The notes under the pieces: generated by a model
The model's database searches: none
Told to the model about the DNA's origin: nothing
What the model saw: only the letters and a program-made list of their open reading frames with translations
Source of the DNA: Nitrospiraceae bacterium
GTDB lineage: Bacteria; Nitrospirota; Nitrospiria; Nitrospirales; Nitrospiraceae
Assembly (NCBI GenBank): GCA_005800255.1
Contig: SYGW01000131.1
Location: forward strand, 1 to 5,963
Reading direction: 5' to 3'
Length of the DNA: 5,963 bases
Position numbers and translations under genes: made by a program
Part shown: positions 1 to 5,963 of the stretch, in pieces
How the letters are laid out: every line of letters starts with the position of its first letter
Numbering within the stretch: the first letter of the stretch is position 1

Positions 1-815
1 GCCAGTTCCCGCACCCGCTGCACCATCCGGTCCTTCAACACGCCATGCAGGTTGACGGACTCCATCTTTTCCACGACCTGGTCGCGAATCGTATCGATCT
101 GCTTCTTGATCTTCTTCTGTTTCGCGGGATCGCTGTTGGCATGCCCCGCCACTTCATACAGGCTCTTGAGCGAGGTCGAGATTTTCCTGACGAAGTTCAA
201 CCCTTCGAGCGTCTTGGCCCGCAGCTCTTCATAGTCCCGCTGGATCTGTTCTTCCTCGAACCCTTCTTCGGTCTCGACGATCGGCACGATTTCACGCACA
301 TCGATCGTCCCGTTTTTGAGCTGATCACGCAGGGCGAGGACGAACTCAATCGTCATCGGCATCCCGTAGATGACCGCGGAAATGTCCCTCCTTCCCTCTT
401 CGATGCGCTTCGCGATCTCGATTTCCCCCTCGCGGCTCAACAGCGCCACGCCCCCCATCTCTTTAAGATACAGGCGAACGGGGTCATCGGTCCGGCTGAG
501 CGCCCCGGGAGTTAAATCGATTTCCTTCTCTTCTTTTTCTTCCTTCTCGTTCTCATCTCCGACGCCGGAATCGGATCCTTCGGCGTCCTCGCTCAACTCT
601 TCGGCATCCCGGGCCTTTTTGATCCGCTCCCCCTCGGGCGCATCGACGATCTCGATGTCCATTTCGCCGAACATCGTCATGATGCTGCCGAACTGTTCGG
701 ACGACACCACCGCCGCGGGCAAGGTGCTATTCAACTCGTCATAAGTCAAAAAGCCCTTCTCTTTGCCGATCGCAATCAGCTTCTTGACTTCGCCGAGCAA
801 CTCTTGTTTCGCCAT
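1..815 (-). CDS. rpoD: RNA polymerase primary sigma factor RpoD, N-terminal part (runs off left edge)
   Basis: This is the housekeeping sigma70 factor, which binds core RNA polymerase and recognises -35/-10 promoters. Reading from the ATG at 815-813, 271 complete codons fit before the window edge with no stop, so the frame is open and the gene continues to the left. Residues 1-58 look like region 1.1, which masks DNA binding in free sigma (start MAKQELLGEVKKLIAIGKEK, ending near MFGEMDIEIVD). Residues 70-98 form an acidic, low-complexity linker with 15 Asp/Glu in 29 positions. Region 1.2 follows at about 109-141, with DDPVRLYLKEMG and then LLSREGEIEIAKRIEEG. The Lys/Glu-rich stretch after about 145 fits the start of the sigma70 non-conserved region. 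Regions 2-4, which hold the core- and promoter-binding helices, lie outside the window. The start is set by a good ribosome binding site 5 bases upstream. dnaG ends only 2 bases before it, so the two are surely co-transcribed. Identification is firm; full length cannot be judged. Confidence 0.96.
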   Translation of the reverse strand, partial: MAKQELLGEVKKLIAIGKEKGFLTYDELNSTLPAAVVSSEQFGSIMTMFGEMDIEIVDAPEGERIKKARDAEELSEDAEGSDSGVGDENEKEEKEEKEIDLTPGALSRTDDPVRLYLKEMGGVALLSREGEIEIAKRIEEGRRDISAVIYGMPMTIEFVLALRDQLKNGTIDVREIVPIVETEEGFEEEQIQRDYEELRAKTLEGLNFVRKISTSLKSLYEVAGHANSDPAKQKKIKKQIDTIRDQVVEKMESVNLHGVLKDRMVQRVREL

Positions 816-817
816 GA

Positions 818-2632
818 CTACTCCTTCACTAAAGACAACATCCCGGCAACAGGCCGACAGGCCTTTTGCTTTCGCAATTCATTCACTTGTGCGTTCAACA
901 CCCGCGCATCCTCCACCCGGCCTTCCCGTTCGGCGGCCTTGAGTTGCGCGATCAAATCCCGAAAGAGGGCCTCGGCCCGCTTCCGCTCCAATGTTTCCAA
1001 ACAGCCGGAGATGTGCGCCGGCACGTCGTCGAAATGGTCTTCCCGCATGGATAGCTCGGTCGCCAGCGAGCCGCAATCCGGATGATCGACCACCGCATCC
1101 AACAGCAGCCTGAGTCCGACTCGGCCATCGTGATTCAAATGGGTCAAGGCCGCGTCGACGAGAATCCGGCAGGCCGGAACCGAGAAGGCCGCGGGCTTCA
1201 ATCGCTGCACATCGGCGGGCGCCAGATGCCCGTGCAGCAGCAAATACACCAGATCCCGCTCTTCGTTCGCGCCCTTGAACATCGCCGGGGTCACGCCGGC
1301 CGATGGCGCAGCCACTTGGCGCCGCCCCTCGGACTGCACCAACGCCGGATACCGCTCGATCAATCGCTGCTGGCTAATCCCCAGCCGTTCGGCCACCACC
1401 CGGATCCGCTCTTCCCGTTCGATCGGATGCTCACTCTTTTGCAGAATCCGCAACACATCGTCCACGCTGCGGATACGGCCTTCGATCGTACTGGACTCCG
1501 CCGTGCTCAAACTATGATCGAGGGAAAAATCCAATAGGCTCGGCGCCTGCTCTTCCAGCCGCGCAAAGGCCTCCGGCCCTTCCTTCCGCACGTAGGTATC
1601 GGGATCCTCGCCCGCCGGCAACGTAACCACTTTCACGCCAAGCCCGCTGTTCACGAACAGATCGAGCCCTCGCAATGCGGCACGAACCCCGGCTGGATCC
1701 GGATCGAACAAGAGCACGACCTTCGAGGCAAACCGCCTCAACACCTGAATATGCTCCGCCGTCAGCGCGGTCCCCAGCGTCGCAACCGTATGGGTCAATC
1801 CTGCCTGATGCAGGGCGACCGCATCGAAATACCCTTCCACCACGATCACGGTCTTCAACCGGGCGACGGCTTCACGCGCCAGATCCAACGCATAGAGCGT
1901 CTGCCCCTTCTTGAACAGGGGAGTGTCCGGCGAATTCAGGTACTTCGGATTCCCCTCGCCAAGGATGCGCCCGCCGAAACCGACAACCCGCTTGCGTAAG
2001 TCCGTAATGGGAAACATCACGCGGGAGCGAAAACGGTCGTAGGACCCGAACGCTTGCTCCCGCGCAATCGTCAATCCCGCCACGGCTAAATCATCCGGCG
2101 AAAAACCCTGTCGGCTCAGCGCCCTGACGAGCCCGTCCCACTCAGCCGGCGCACAACCGATTTCAAACCGTTCAATCGTCCCGGCCTGGATGCCCCGGCT
2201 GGCCAAATAGTCCCGCGCCGTCGCACCGGTCGCGACATCCCGCAAATTCTGCTGAAACCAGGCTGTCACCGCACGATTAAGGGGCTCCAGGCGGCTCGCC
2301 TGCGCCGCCTGAGGCCCGGCGCTGAGCCCGCTCTCCGGCACATCGATGCCGAGTTTCTGTCCGAGCTCACGAACCGTCTCAGGAAAATTCGCGCCGGTAA
2401 TCCGCATCAAAAACGTAAACACGTTGCCGCCCGCACCGCAGCCGAAACAATGAAAAATCTGGCGAGAAGGACTGACGGTAAAGGAGGGAGACTTTTCCTG
2501 ATGGAAGGGACAAAGACCTTTCAGGTTCTGGCCAGCCCTGGTCAGACTCACATGGTGTCCGACCACCTCGGCAATATCGGCCCGATCTCTGACCTGATTG
2601 ATCACATTTTCAGAAATCAAACCTCGGCCCAC
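818..2632 (-). CDS. dnaG: DNA primase DnaG
   Basis: DnaG makes the short RNA primers for replication and is recruited to the fork by the DnaB helicase. From the proposed GTG start it has 604 residues (E. coli: 581). The N-terminal CHC2 zinc finger has C41, H44, C62 and C65, with the usual CPFHQEKSPSF and HCFGCGAGGN context. The RNA-polymerase-like core follows, including VGFGGRILGEGNPKYLNSP at about 217-235. The TOPRIM domain has the catalytic Glu in VVEGYFD (E266) and the metal-binding pair in LLFDPDPAG (D310, D312), aligning with E. coli E265, D309 and D311. A proline sits between the two Asp where glycine is usual. The last 150 or so residues are helical and Lys/Glu-rich, as expected of the DnaB-binding domain. 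The frame is open up to a TTG at 2737, but that TTG is part of a -35 box, so I chose the GTG at 2632, which gives MGRGLISENVI and has AGGAG 11 bases upstream. A TTG at 2620 (LISENVI) is a second option. The function is certain; the start is moderately sure. Confidence 0.95.
   Translation of the reverse strand: MGRGLISENVINQVRDRADIAEVVGHHVSLTRAGQNLKGLCPFHQEKSPSFTVSPSRQIFHCFGCGAGGNVFTFLMRITGANFPETVRELGQKLGIDVPESGLSAGPQAAQASRLEPLNRAVTAWFQQNLRDVATGATARDYLASRGIQAGTIERFEIGCAPAEWDGLVRALSRQGFSPDDLAVAGLTIAREQAFGSYDRFRSRVMFPITDLRKRVVGFGGRILGEGNPKYLNSPDTPLFKKGQTLYALDLAREAVARLKTVIVVEGYFDAVALHQAGLTHTVATLGTALTAEHIQVLRRFASKVVLLFDPDPAGVRAALRGLDLFVNSGLGVKVVTLPAGEDPDTYVRKEGPEAFARLEEQAPSLLDFSLDHSLSTAESSTIEGRIRSVDDVLRILQKSEHPIEREERIRVVAERLGISQQRLIERYPALVQSEGRRQVAAPSAGVTPAMFKGANEERDLVYLLLHGHLAPADVQRLKPAAFSVPACRILVDAALTHLNHDGRVGLRLLLDAVVDHPDCGSLATELSMREDHFDDVPAHISGCLETLERKRAEALFRDLIAQLKAAEREGRVEDARVLNAQVNELRKQKACRPVAGMLSLVKE
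821..826 (-). promoter_or_regulatory. Ribosome binding site of rpoD inside the dnaG 3' end
   Basis: On the minus strand the bases read AAGGAG, followed by TAGTC and the rpoD ATG, a 5-base spacing. AAG and GAG are the last two codons of dnaG (Lys-Glu), and TAG is its stop, so the site lies within the upstream coding sequence. Ribosomes finishing dnaG end on top of the rpoD initiation site, which suggests translational coupling. This supports the ATG at 815 as the true rpoD start. Confidence 0.85.
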
Positions 2633-2643
2633 GGGAGTCGCGG

Positions 2644-2648
2644 CTCCT
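2644..2648 (-). promoter_or_regulatory. Probable ribosome binding site for dnaG
   Basis: The minus strand reads AGGAG, then 11 bases, then the GTG at 2632-2630. The spacing is on the long side. The GGAG can pair with CTCC at 2634-2637 in a 4-bp stem with a 6-base loop, which might weaken initiation, though a stem this short may be chance. The alternative TTG at 2620 has only a GAGG one base upstream, too close to work well, so this site favours the GTG start. Confidence 0.5.
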
Positions 2649-2707
2649 ATTCCCCCACCTGCACCGGCGAGGACTGTAAACGTAAGTGGTCGAAAAATTG
2701 AACGTTC

Positions 2708-2737
2708 ATGGTAACAGACGGGGAAGAAACCTGTCAA
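2708..2737 (-). promoter_or_regulatory. Sigma70-type promoter for dnaG-rpoD
   Basis: On the minus strand a perfect -35 hexamer TTGACA (2737-2732) is followed by an 18-base spacer and TACCAT (2713-2708), a 4-of-6 match to TATAAT. It lies in the gap between the HIT stop codon and the dnaG start, in the right orientation. Transcription would begin near 2700 and give a leader of roughly 70 bases before the GTG start. The location makes it likely that dnaG-rpoD can be transcribed independently of the his genes. I see no hairpin with a T-run between the HIT stop and this promoter, so read-through from upstream probably also contributes. Only the sequence match supports it; the -10 is weak. Confidence 0.6.
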
Positions 2738-2752
2738 TGTGGTGAAACTACG

Positions 2753-3097
2753 TTAGCCGGGAGGCCAGGCGAGATGGCGTCCGCCCAAGACATGAAGATG
2801 CAGATGAAACACGCTTTGGCCTCCATGAGATCCGGTGTTGACGACGACACGGTACCCAGACTCGGCAATCTCCTTCAATTTCGCGATCTTACTGCCAACC
2901 AGCAGCAGCCGTCCGAGCAGCTCAGCATCAGAATTGTGCAGCTCAGCCATCGAAACCACATGTTTCCTGGGAATGACCAGCATATGGATCGGCGCCTGAG
3001 GATTGATATCGTCGAATGCGACCACCAGATCGTCCTCATAGACGAGGGGTGCCGGAATAGTCCTCGCGACGATTTTGCAAAAGAGACAGTCGCTCAC
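2753..3097 (-). CDS. HIT-family (HINT-like) nucleotide-binding hydrolase
   Basis: This 114-residue protein has the histidine-triad signature HLHLHVLGG at 98-106. The HxHxH histidines are H98, H100 and H102, with H100 expected to be the nucleophile on the nucleotide alpha-phosphate. The N-terminal CLFCKI places C4 and C7 so that, with H46 (IPRKHV) and H98, they could bind a structural zinc, as in other bacterial HIT proteins. The IPAP stretch, DINPQAPIHMLVIP and the WPPG C-terminus are typical of the HINT branch, which cleaves purine nucleoside phosphoramidates and aminoacyl-adenylates. It is full length and presumably cytosolic. The GTG start overlaps the hisIE stop by four bases (GTGA), and I see no clear ribosome binding site before it, so translation is probably coupled to hisIE. 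The family assignment is firm; the physiological substrate is unknown. It is the last gene of the his unit, just upstream of the dnaG promoter. Confidence 0.93.
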   Translation of the reverse strand: MSDCLFCKIVARTIPAPLVYEDDLVVAFDDINPQAPIHMLVIPRKHVVSMAELHNSDAELLGRLLLVGSKIAKLKEIAESGYRVVVNTGSHGGQSVFHLHLHVLGGRHLAWPPG

Positions 3098-3747
3098 GGG
3101 GCAGTTTCTTTTCTCAATCCGGACTTTCCGAACCGAGTCGCCAGCTCCTGATAAATTTCTTGCGGCGTGATGCCATGATATCCCAACGCCACCAGGGTAT
3201 GAAACAGGAGATCCGCCGTTTCGTAGACGATCTCCTCCTTCTTTCCGCCCTTTCCGGCAATCGCCACCTCTCCTGCTTCCTCGACCACCTTTTTCAAAAT
3301 GCGATCGCCTCCGCCGTCCAGCAACTTGGAGGTGTAGGACTCGCTCGACGGCTGGCGTTTCCGCTCCTGGATCATCTGATAGAGGCGCTCAAGAATCCCT
3401 CCCCAGGACTCGGAGGTTTTCGTCTCGGGTGAATCTAAACGGGCAAAGAAACAGGACCGCTCTCCCGTATGGCAGGTCGGACCGACCGGCTCGACCTTCA
3501 CGAGAAGGGCATCGCCGTCACAATCGAAAAACAGGTCCTTGAGCTGCAGCTTATGGCCGGAAGTCTCGCCCTTCTCCCACAACGCCTTGCGCGATCGGCT
3601 CCAGAAATGCACCGACCTGGTCTCAAGGGTCTTCTGCAAGGCTTCCTGGTTCATGAAGGCAACCATCAGCACCGTGCCGTCCCGCCAATCCTGCACGACA
3701 GCCGGAATCAACCCTTGCCCATCGAACTTTAGTTTCCCTATATCCAT
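3094..3747 (-). CDS. hisI: Bifunctional phosphoribosyl-AMP cyclohydrolase / phosphoribosyl-ATP pyrophosphatase HisIE
   Basis: This fused enzyme performs steps 2 and 3 of histidine biosynthesis: the HisE domain cleaves pyrophosphate from PR-ATP and the HisI domain opens the adenine ring of PR-AMP. It has 217 residues, normal for the fused form. The HisI domain is residues 1 to about 104, with FWSRSRKALWEKGETSGH at 48-65, the metal site DCDGD at 75-79 (D75, D77, D79) and PTCHTGERSCFF at 90-101. C76, C92 and C99 keep the 16- and 7-residue spacing of the zinc cysteines known in archaeal HisI. The HisE domain runs from about 118 to 207 as an all-helical MazG-like fold, with SYTSKLLDGG (137-146), KKVVEEAGEV (152-161) and ETADLLFH (176-183) carrying the metal-binding acids. 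The ATG shares one base with the hisF stop (TAATG), so translation probably continues by reinitiation. Both active sites look intact. Confidence 0.96.
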   Translation of the reverse strand: MDIGKLKFDGQGLIPAVVQDWRDGTVLMVAFMNQEALQKTLETRSVHFWSRSRKALWEKGETSGHKLQLKDLFFDCDGDALLVKVEPVGPTCHTGERSCFFARLDSPETKTSESWGGILERLYQMIQERKRQPSSESYTSKLLDGGGDRILKKVVEEAGEVAIAGKGGKKEEIVYETADLLFHTLVALGYHGITPQEIYQELATRFGKSGLRKETAP

Positions 3748-4508
3748 TATCGAACCGCCACTCCCTTCTGATGAAGATAGGCTTTCGCCTCCGGAATCGT
3801 GTGAGTCCGGAAGTGGAAAATCGACGCAGCCAGAACCGCATCCGCCTTGCCCCTGGCGAATCCGTCATAGAGGTGGTCCAAATTCCCCACGCCGCCCGAC
3901 GCAATCACTGGAATCGACACGGCTTCAGACACGGCAGCCGTCAACGCAAGGTCGTAGCCCTGCTGTTGCCCGTCTTGATCCATGCTCGTGAGCAAAATCT
4001 CGCCTGCTCCATACTGGGCCATCTGCTTCGCCCATTCGACGACATCCAAACCTGTCGCCTTGCGGCCTCCGTGGGTGAAGACTTCCCACCCGGTTGCCGG
4101 AGCAGGGCAATGCTTGGCATCGATCGCCACGACGATACATTGCGTCCCGAATCGCTCCGCCGCTTCCTTCACAAATTCAGGCCGCTGAACCGCCGCCGTA
4201 TTGATGCTCACCTTATCGGCTCCCGCGCTCAACAGAGCCCTGATGTCCTCCAGCGTCCGCACGCCCCCTCCAACGGTCAGAGGCATAAACACCCGCGCCG
4301 CCGTCTGCTCCACCACATCCAGAATGGTCTTGCGATTTTCATGGGAAGCCGTGATATCCAGGAAACAGAGTTCATCGGCGCCTTCGCGGTCGTAGGCCGT
4401 GGCGACTTCGACCGGATCTCCTGCATCGCGCAAATTCACGAAACTCACACCCTTAACGACGCGGCCGTCTTTGACGTCGAGACAGGGAATAATGCGCTTG
4501 GTCAACAT
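3747..4508 (-). CDS. hisF: Imidazole glycerol phosphate synthase, cyclase subunit HisF
   Basis: HisF uses ammonia from its glutaminase partner HisH to turn PRFAR into imidazole glycerol phosphate and AICAR, the latter feeding purine synthesis. The 253 residues form a complete (beta/alpha)8 barrel. The two catalytic aspartates are present: D11 in [16 protein letters not shown] and D130 in VVAIDAKH. Phosphate-binding loops are seen at TVGGGVR (78-84), KVSINTAAV (99-107), LLTSMDQDG and IASGGVG. The ATG start gives the standard [12 protein letters not shown] beginning. It is preceded by GGCGGAAAG, a weak ribosome binding site. It lies 21 bases after hisA and overlaps hisIE by one base. HisH, which must exist for normal function, is not in the window; it may be encoded further upstream (to the right) or elsewhere. 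Confidence 0.97.
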   Translation of the reverse strand: MLTKRIIPCLDVKDGRVVKGVSFVNLRDAGDPVEVATAYDREGADELCFLDITASHENRKTILDVVEQTAARVFMPLTVGGGVRTLEDIRALLSAGADKVSINTAAVQRPEFVKEAAERFGTQCIVVAIDAKHCPAPATGWEVFTHGGRKATGLDVVEWAKQMAQYGAGEILLTSMDQDGQQQGYDLALTAAVSEAVSIPVIASGGVGNLDHLYDGFARGKADAVLAASIFHFRTHTIPEAKAYLHQKGVAVR

Positions 4509-4524
4509 GGAATTCTTTCCGCCA

Positions 4525-4541
4525 GGCCCTTACTGAGGGCC
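4525..4541 (-). other. GC-rich stem-loop spanning the hisA stop codon
   Basis: The minus strand reads GGCCCT-CAGTA-AGGGCC, a perfect 6-bp inverted repeat with a 5-base loop. The hisA stop codon TAA falls across loop and right arm (4532-4530). No T-run follows: the next bases run TGGCGGAAAG, the likely hisF ribosome binding region, so it is not a standard intrinsic terminator. It could tune the hisA-hisF relation, for example by stabilising the upstream mRNA segment or slowing hisF initiation, or be chance in GC-rich DNA. Confidence 0.4.
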
Positions 4542-5255
4542 GAGGGCCGCGACTGCGGCCCGATAATCTAATTTCCCGTCGTAAAGGGCCTTCCCGACAA
4601 TCGCGCCTTCGACCCTCGAGCCGAGCGCCTGCACGGCCAGCAAATCTTCGACGCGAGAAATCCCGCCGGAAGCGATCACGGGAAAGGACGACAATGCGAC
4701 CATCTCCCGCAAGGCCGCCAGATTCGGCCCGCCCAACATGCCATCGCAAGCGATATCCGTATAGATCACGGCGCCCAAGGCATGGCCTGCCAGCTCCTTG
4801 AGCAGATCGGTCGCCCTGGTCTCCGAGACTGAGGTCCAGCCTTTGACCGCCACCTTCCCGTCCCTCGCATCCAATCCCAAGAGAATCTGACGGGGAAACT
4901 CCAGACAGGCCTTCTCCAGAAACGACCGATCGGTCAAGGCAGCAGTGCCAAGCACCACCCGGCTCACGCCTGCGCCGAGATAACGGCGCACCGTTTCGAT
5001 CGACCGGATTCCTCCCCCCACCTGCACCTTCACGCTCACGGTGCGGATGATCGCTTCGATCTGGGGAAGATTGCACGGCTCACCCTCCACGGCCCCGTTC
5101 AAATCCACCACGTGAATCAACGTCGCGCCGCCCTGCTGCCATTGCCGCGCCATAGCTGGCACGTCGTCGGAATAGACCGTTTCGGCCGCCATATCGCCCT
5201 GACGCAACCGCACACAGCGGCCGTCTTTTAAATCAATCGCGGGAATCACGAGCAT
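4530..5255 (-). CDS. hisA: Phosphoribosylformimino-AICAR-P isomerase HisA
   Basis: HisA catalyses step 4 of histidine synthesis, the Amadori rearrangement of ProFAR to PRFAR, which HisF then uses. The 241 residues form a full (beta/alpha)8 barrel related to HisF by ancient duplication. Catalytic D8 lies in MLVIPAIDLKDGRCVRL and D129 in ILLGLDARDG. Phosphate loops appear at QVGGGIRS (78-85), VVLGTAAL (100-107), YTDIACDGM and IASGGISR. It looks like ordinary HisA rather than the dual PriA of actinobacteria, but this rests on general appearance. The ATG at 5255 gives the conserved start. A purine-rich AGGGACGG lies about 8 bases upstream, separated from the ATG by a run of six T, so the ribosome binding site is only moderate. 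The lipoprotein gene ends 17 bases upstream, too close for a separate promoter to fit easily, so both are probably on one mRNA. Confidence 0.97.
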   Translation of the reverse strand: MLVIPAIDLKDGRCVRLRQGDMAAETVYSDDVPAMARQWQQGGATLIHVVDLNGAVEGEPCNLPQIEAIIRTVSVKVQVGGGIRSIETVRRYLGAGVSRVVLGTAALTDRSFLEKACLEFPRQILLGLDARDGKVAVKGWTSVSETRATDLLKELAGHALGAVIYTDIACDGMLGGPNLAALREMVALSSFPVIASGGISRVEDLLAVQALGSRVEGAIVGKALYDGKLDYRAAVAALGPQ

Positions 5256-5272
5256 AGAAAAAACCGTCCCTG

Positions 5273-5963
5273 TTAACGTTCCCCTGCCGTGCCAAACGGA
5301 AACTCGAGGAGCATATGATCAACCCCGTAGCCCGCCAGCTCCTCCGCTGTCACGAACATGCCCCAGCGCTCAAGAAATCCCAGCATGTCTTCAATCATCG
5401 GCCTCTGCCGCTCGTAGTAATTCCCTTCCCAGAGCACTTGCCCGTCTGCCGCCACCAGCCTAGCTTCAAACCCCACCGTGGCAGGGGGATTGGCGCCAAA
5501 ACGACTCCCGACTCGCTCCTGATACACCAGCACTTGGCCGATCAGCGCAGCATCCACCTTGAGCTGCTTCGCCACCGTCACGGCCTGCGCCGGACCAGCG
5601 GGAGGTGGCGCCGCCTGGGTCGCCAAAACTTTCGCCGCCTCGCTCGGTAACAACACCGTTACACCCTGCCGGGACTTCAACCGGCTCCAGAGCAATTGTG
5701 TGACGGTGCCCCCAGCACCAACCGGCACGGTGACAGTTTGCCGGCCAAGCTGTTCAGCCTGCGATGGCACCGCCAGCGCCATATCGGATCGCCGTGCGCC
5801 CGACGGCGCCAAAAAAGCCTGTTCGCCGACATCCCTCACCTGCGGCGTCGTCAGCGTCGTGAACGGGACCAGGGCAATGGTGCGCACCTGATAGCGCGGC
5901 AATTCCGCAGACGACTTCGAGGTCACCTTGGACCCGCTACAGCCGGCCGTTGCCAACAGAGCC
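5273..5963 (-). CDS. Putative outer-membrane lipoprotein of unknown function, missing its extreme N-terminus
   Basis: The frame is open to the right edge, so the start codon and most of the signal peptide are outside the window. The first residues seen, ALLATAGC, form the end of a lipoprotein signal peptide with a lipobox (T-A-G before the Cys; T at -3 is not the commonest residue). Cys+1 is followed by Ser and a Ser/Lys linker, so there is no Asp+2 retention signal and an outer-membrane location is likely. The mature part is 222 residues. It has a beta strand near 19-27 (VRTIALVPF), a middle part with WSRLKSRQGVTVLLPSEAA (85-103), a Pro/Ala-rich stretch (110-120), then AKQLKVDAALIGQVLVYQER (124-143), VGFEARLVAADGQVLWEG (156-173) and a C-terminal helix with TAEELAGYGVDHML. 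This alternation resembles the CsgG/TolB-N/LpoB type of periplasmic domain and, from memory, unnamed deltaproteobacterial lipoproteins. I do not recognise a named family. It is probably co-transcribed with hisA; no role in histidine synthesis is evident. Confidence 0.8.
   Translation of the reverse strand, partial: ALLATAGCSGSKVTSKSSAELPRYQVRTIALVPFTTLTTPQVRDVGEQAFLAPSGARRSDMALAVPSQAEQLGRQTVTVPVGAGGTVTQLLWSRLKSRQGVTVLLPSEAAKVLATQAAPPPAGPAQAVTVAKQLKVDAALIGQVLVYQERVGSRFGANPPATVGFEARLVAADGQVLWEGNYYERQRPMIEDMLGFLERWGMFVTAEELAGYGVDHMLLEFPFGTAGER

Noticed and set aside
45..744. Plus-strand open frames opposite rpoD
   Set aside because: The minus strand encodes a clear RpoD N-terminus throughout. 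The plus-strand products are low-complexity (Ser/Phe-rich opposite the acidic linker) and are shadows.
851..864. Inverted repeat AGGCC-GACA-GGCCT followed by TTTT on the plus strand
   Set aside because: The stem is only 5 bp, lies inside dnaG coding sequence, and no plus-strand gene is present for it to terminate.
3771..4571. Long plus-strand open frame opposite hisF (266 codons)
   Set aside because: It lies wholly antisense to intact hisF and the hisA end. Its protein is Arg/His-rich, resembles no family, and is explained by GC-rich codon bias of the real gene.
4453..5076. Minus-strand frame of 207 codons overlapping hisA in another frame
   Set aside because: Its Arg/Gly-rich product is typical of an out-of-frame reading of a GC-rich gene, and hisA itself is intact.
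5256..5275. Run of six T just before the hisA ATG (minus strand), a possible terminator tail after the lipoprotein gene
   Set aside because: I could not find a stable stem immediately upstream, and the run abuts the hisA start codon, so a terminator is unlikely.
1..5963. Search for CRISPR arrays, tandem repeats, insertion sequences, tRNA or rRNA genes
   Set aside because: Nothing was seen. Almost all bases are accounted for by closely packed conserved protein genes on one strand, leaving no room for an accessory system.

Overview
The window is a compact bacterial chromosomal segment in which every gene I can support lies on the minus strand. In transcription order, right to left, it holds: the 3' part of an unidentified lipoprotein gene; hisA, hisF and hisIE (late histidine biosynthesis); a small HIT-family protein; dnaG (primase); and the 5' third of rpoD (primary sigma factor), which runs off the left edge. 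Gene density is very high. The longest non-coding stretch is the roughly 120 bases between the HIT gene and dnaG, and no gap exceeds 300 bases. I see no RNA genes, mobile elements, CRISPR repeats or tandem repeats.

The sequence is GC-rich, and the proteins look like those of a Gram-negative, non-proteobacterial or deltaproteobacterial-type organism. From memory, the sequence flavour of DnaG and RpoD and the his-HIT-dnaG-rpoD order fit Nitrospira or a relative (phylum Nitrospirota). This is an inference and I could not search for it. The lipoprotein has a lipobox and a Ser at +2, which fits a Gram-negative envelope.

Region by region: 5963-2753 reads as one tightly packed unit. The lipoprotein stops 17 bases before hisA, hisA stops 21 bases before hisF, hisF and hisIE share one base (TAATG), and hisIE and the HIT gene share four (GTGA). 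HisA and HisF are consecutive (beta/alpha)8-barrel enzymes. HisIE carries out the two preceding steps, so hisA-hisF-hisIE together cover PR-ATP to imidazole-glycerol-phosphate, except for the HisH glutaminase, which is not in the window. From 2752 leftwards a second unit begins with its own sigma70-like promoter (TTGACA, 18 bases, TACCAT) and reads dnaG-rpoD, with only 2 bases between them. This is the conserved replication/transcription initiation pair of the 'macromolecular synthesis' operon, without rpsU directly upstream.

Most of the window is ordinary housekeeping, and I found no convincing undescribed system. The points worth a second look are: the dnaG start, where the longest reading frame begins inside its own promoter; a proline in the primase DxD motif; the unidentified lipoprotein fused into a his operon; the HIT gene coupled to hisIE; and a GC-rich stem-loop at the hisA stop codon.
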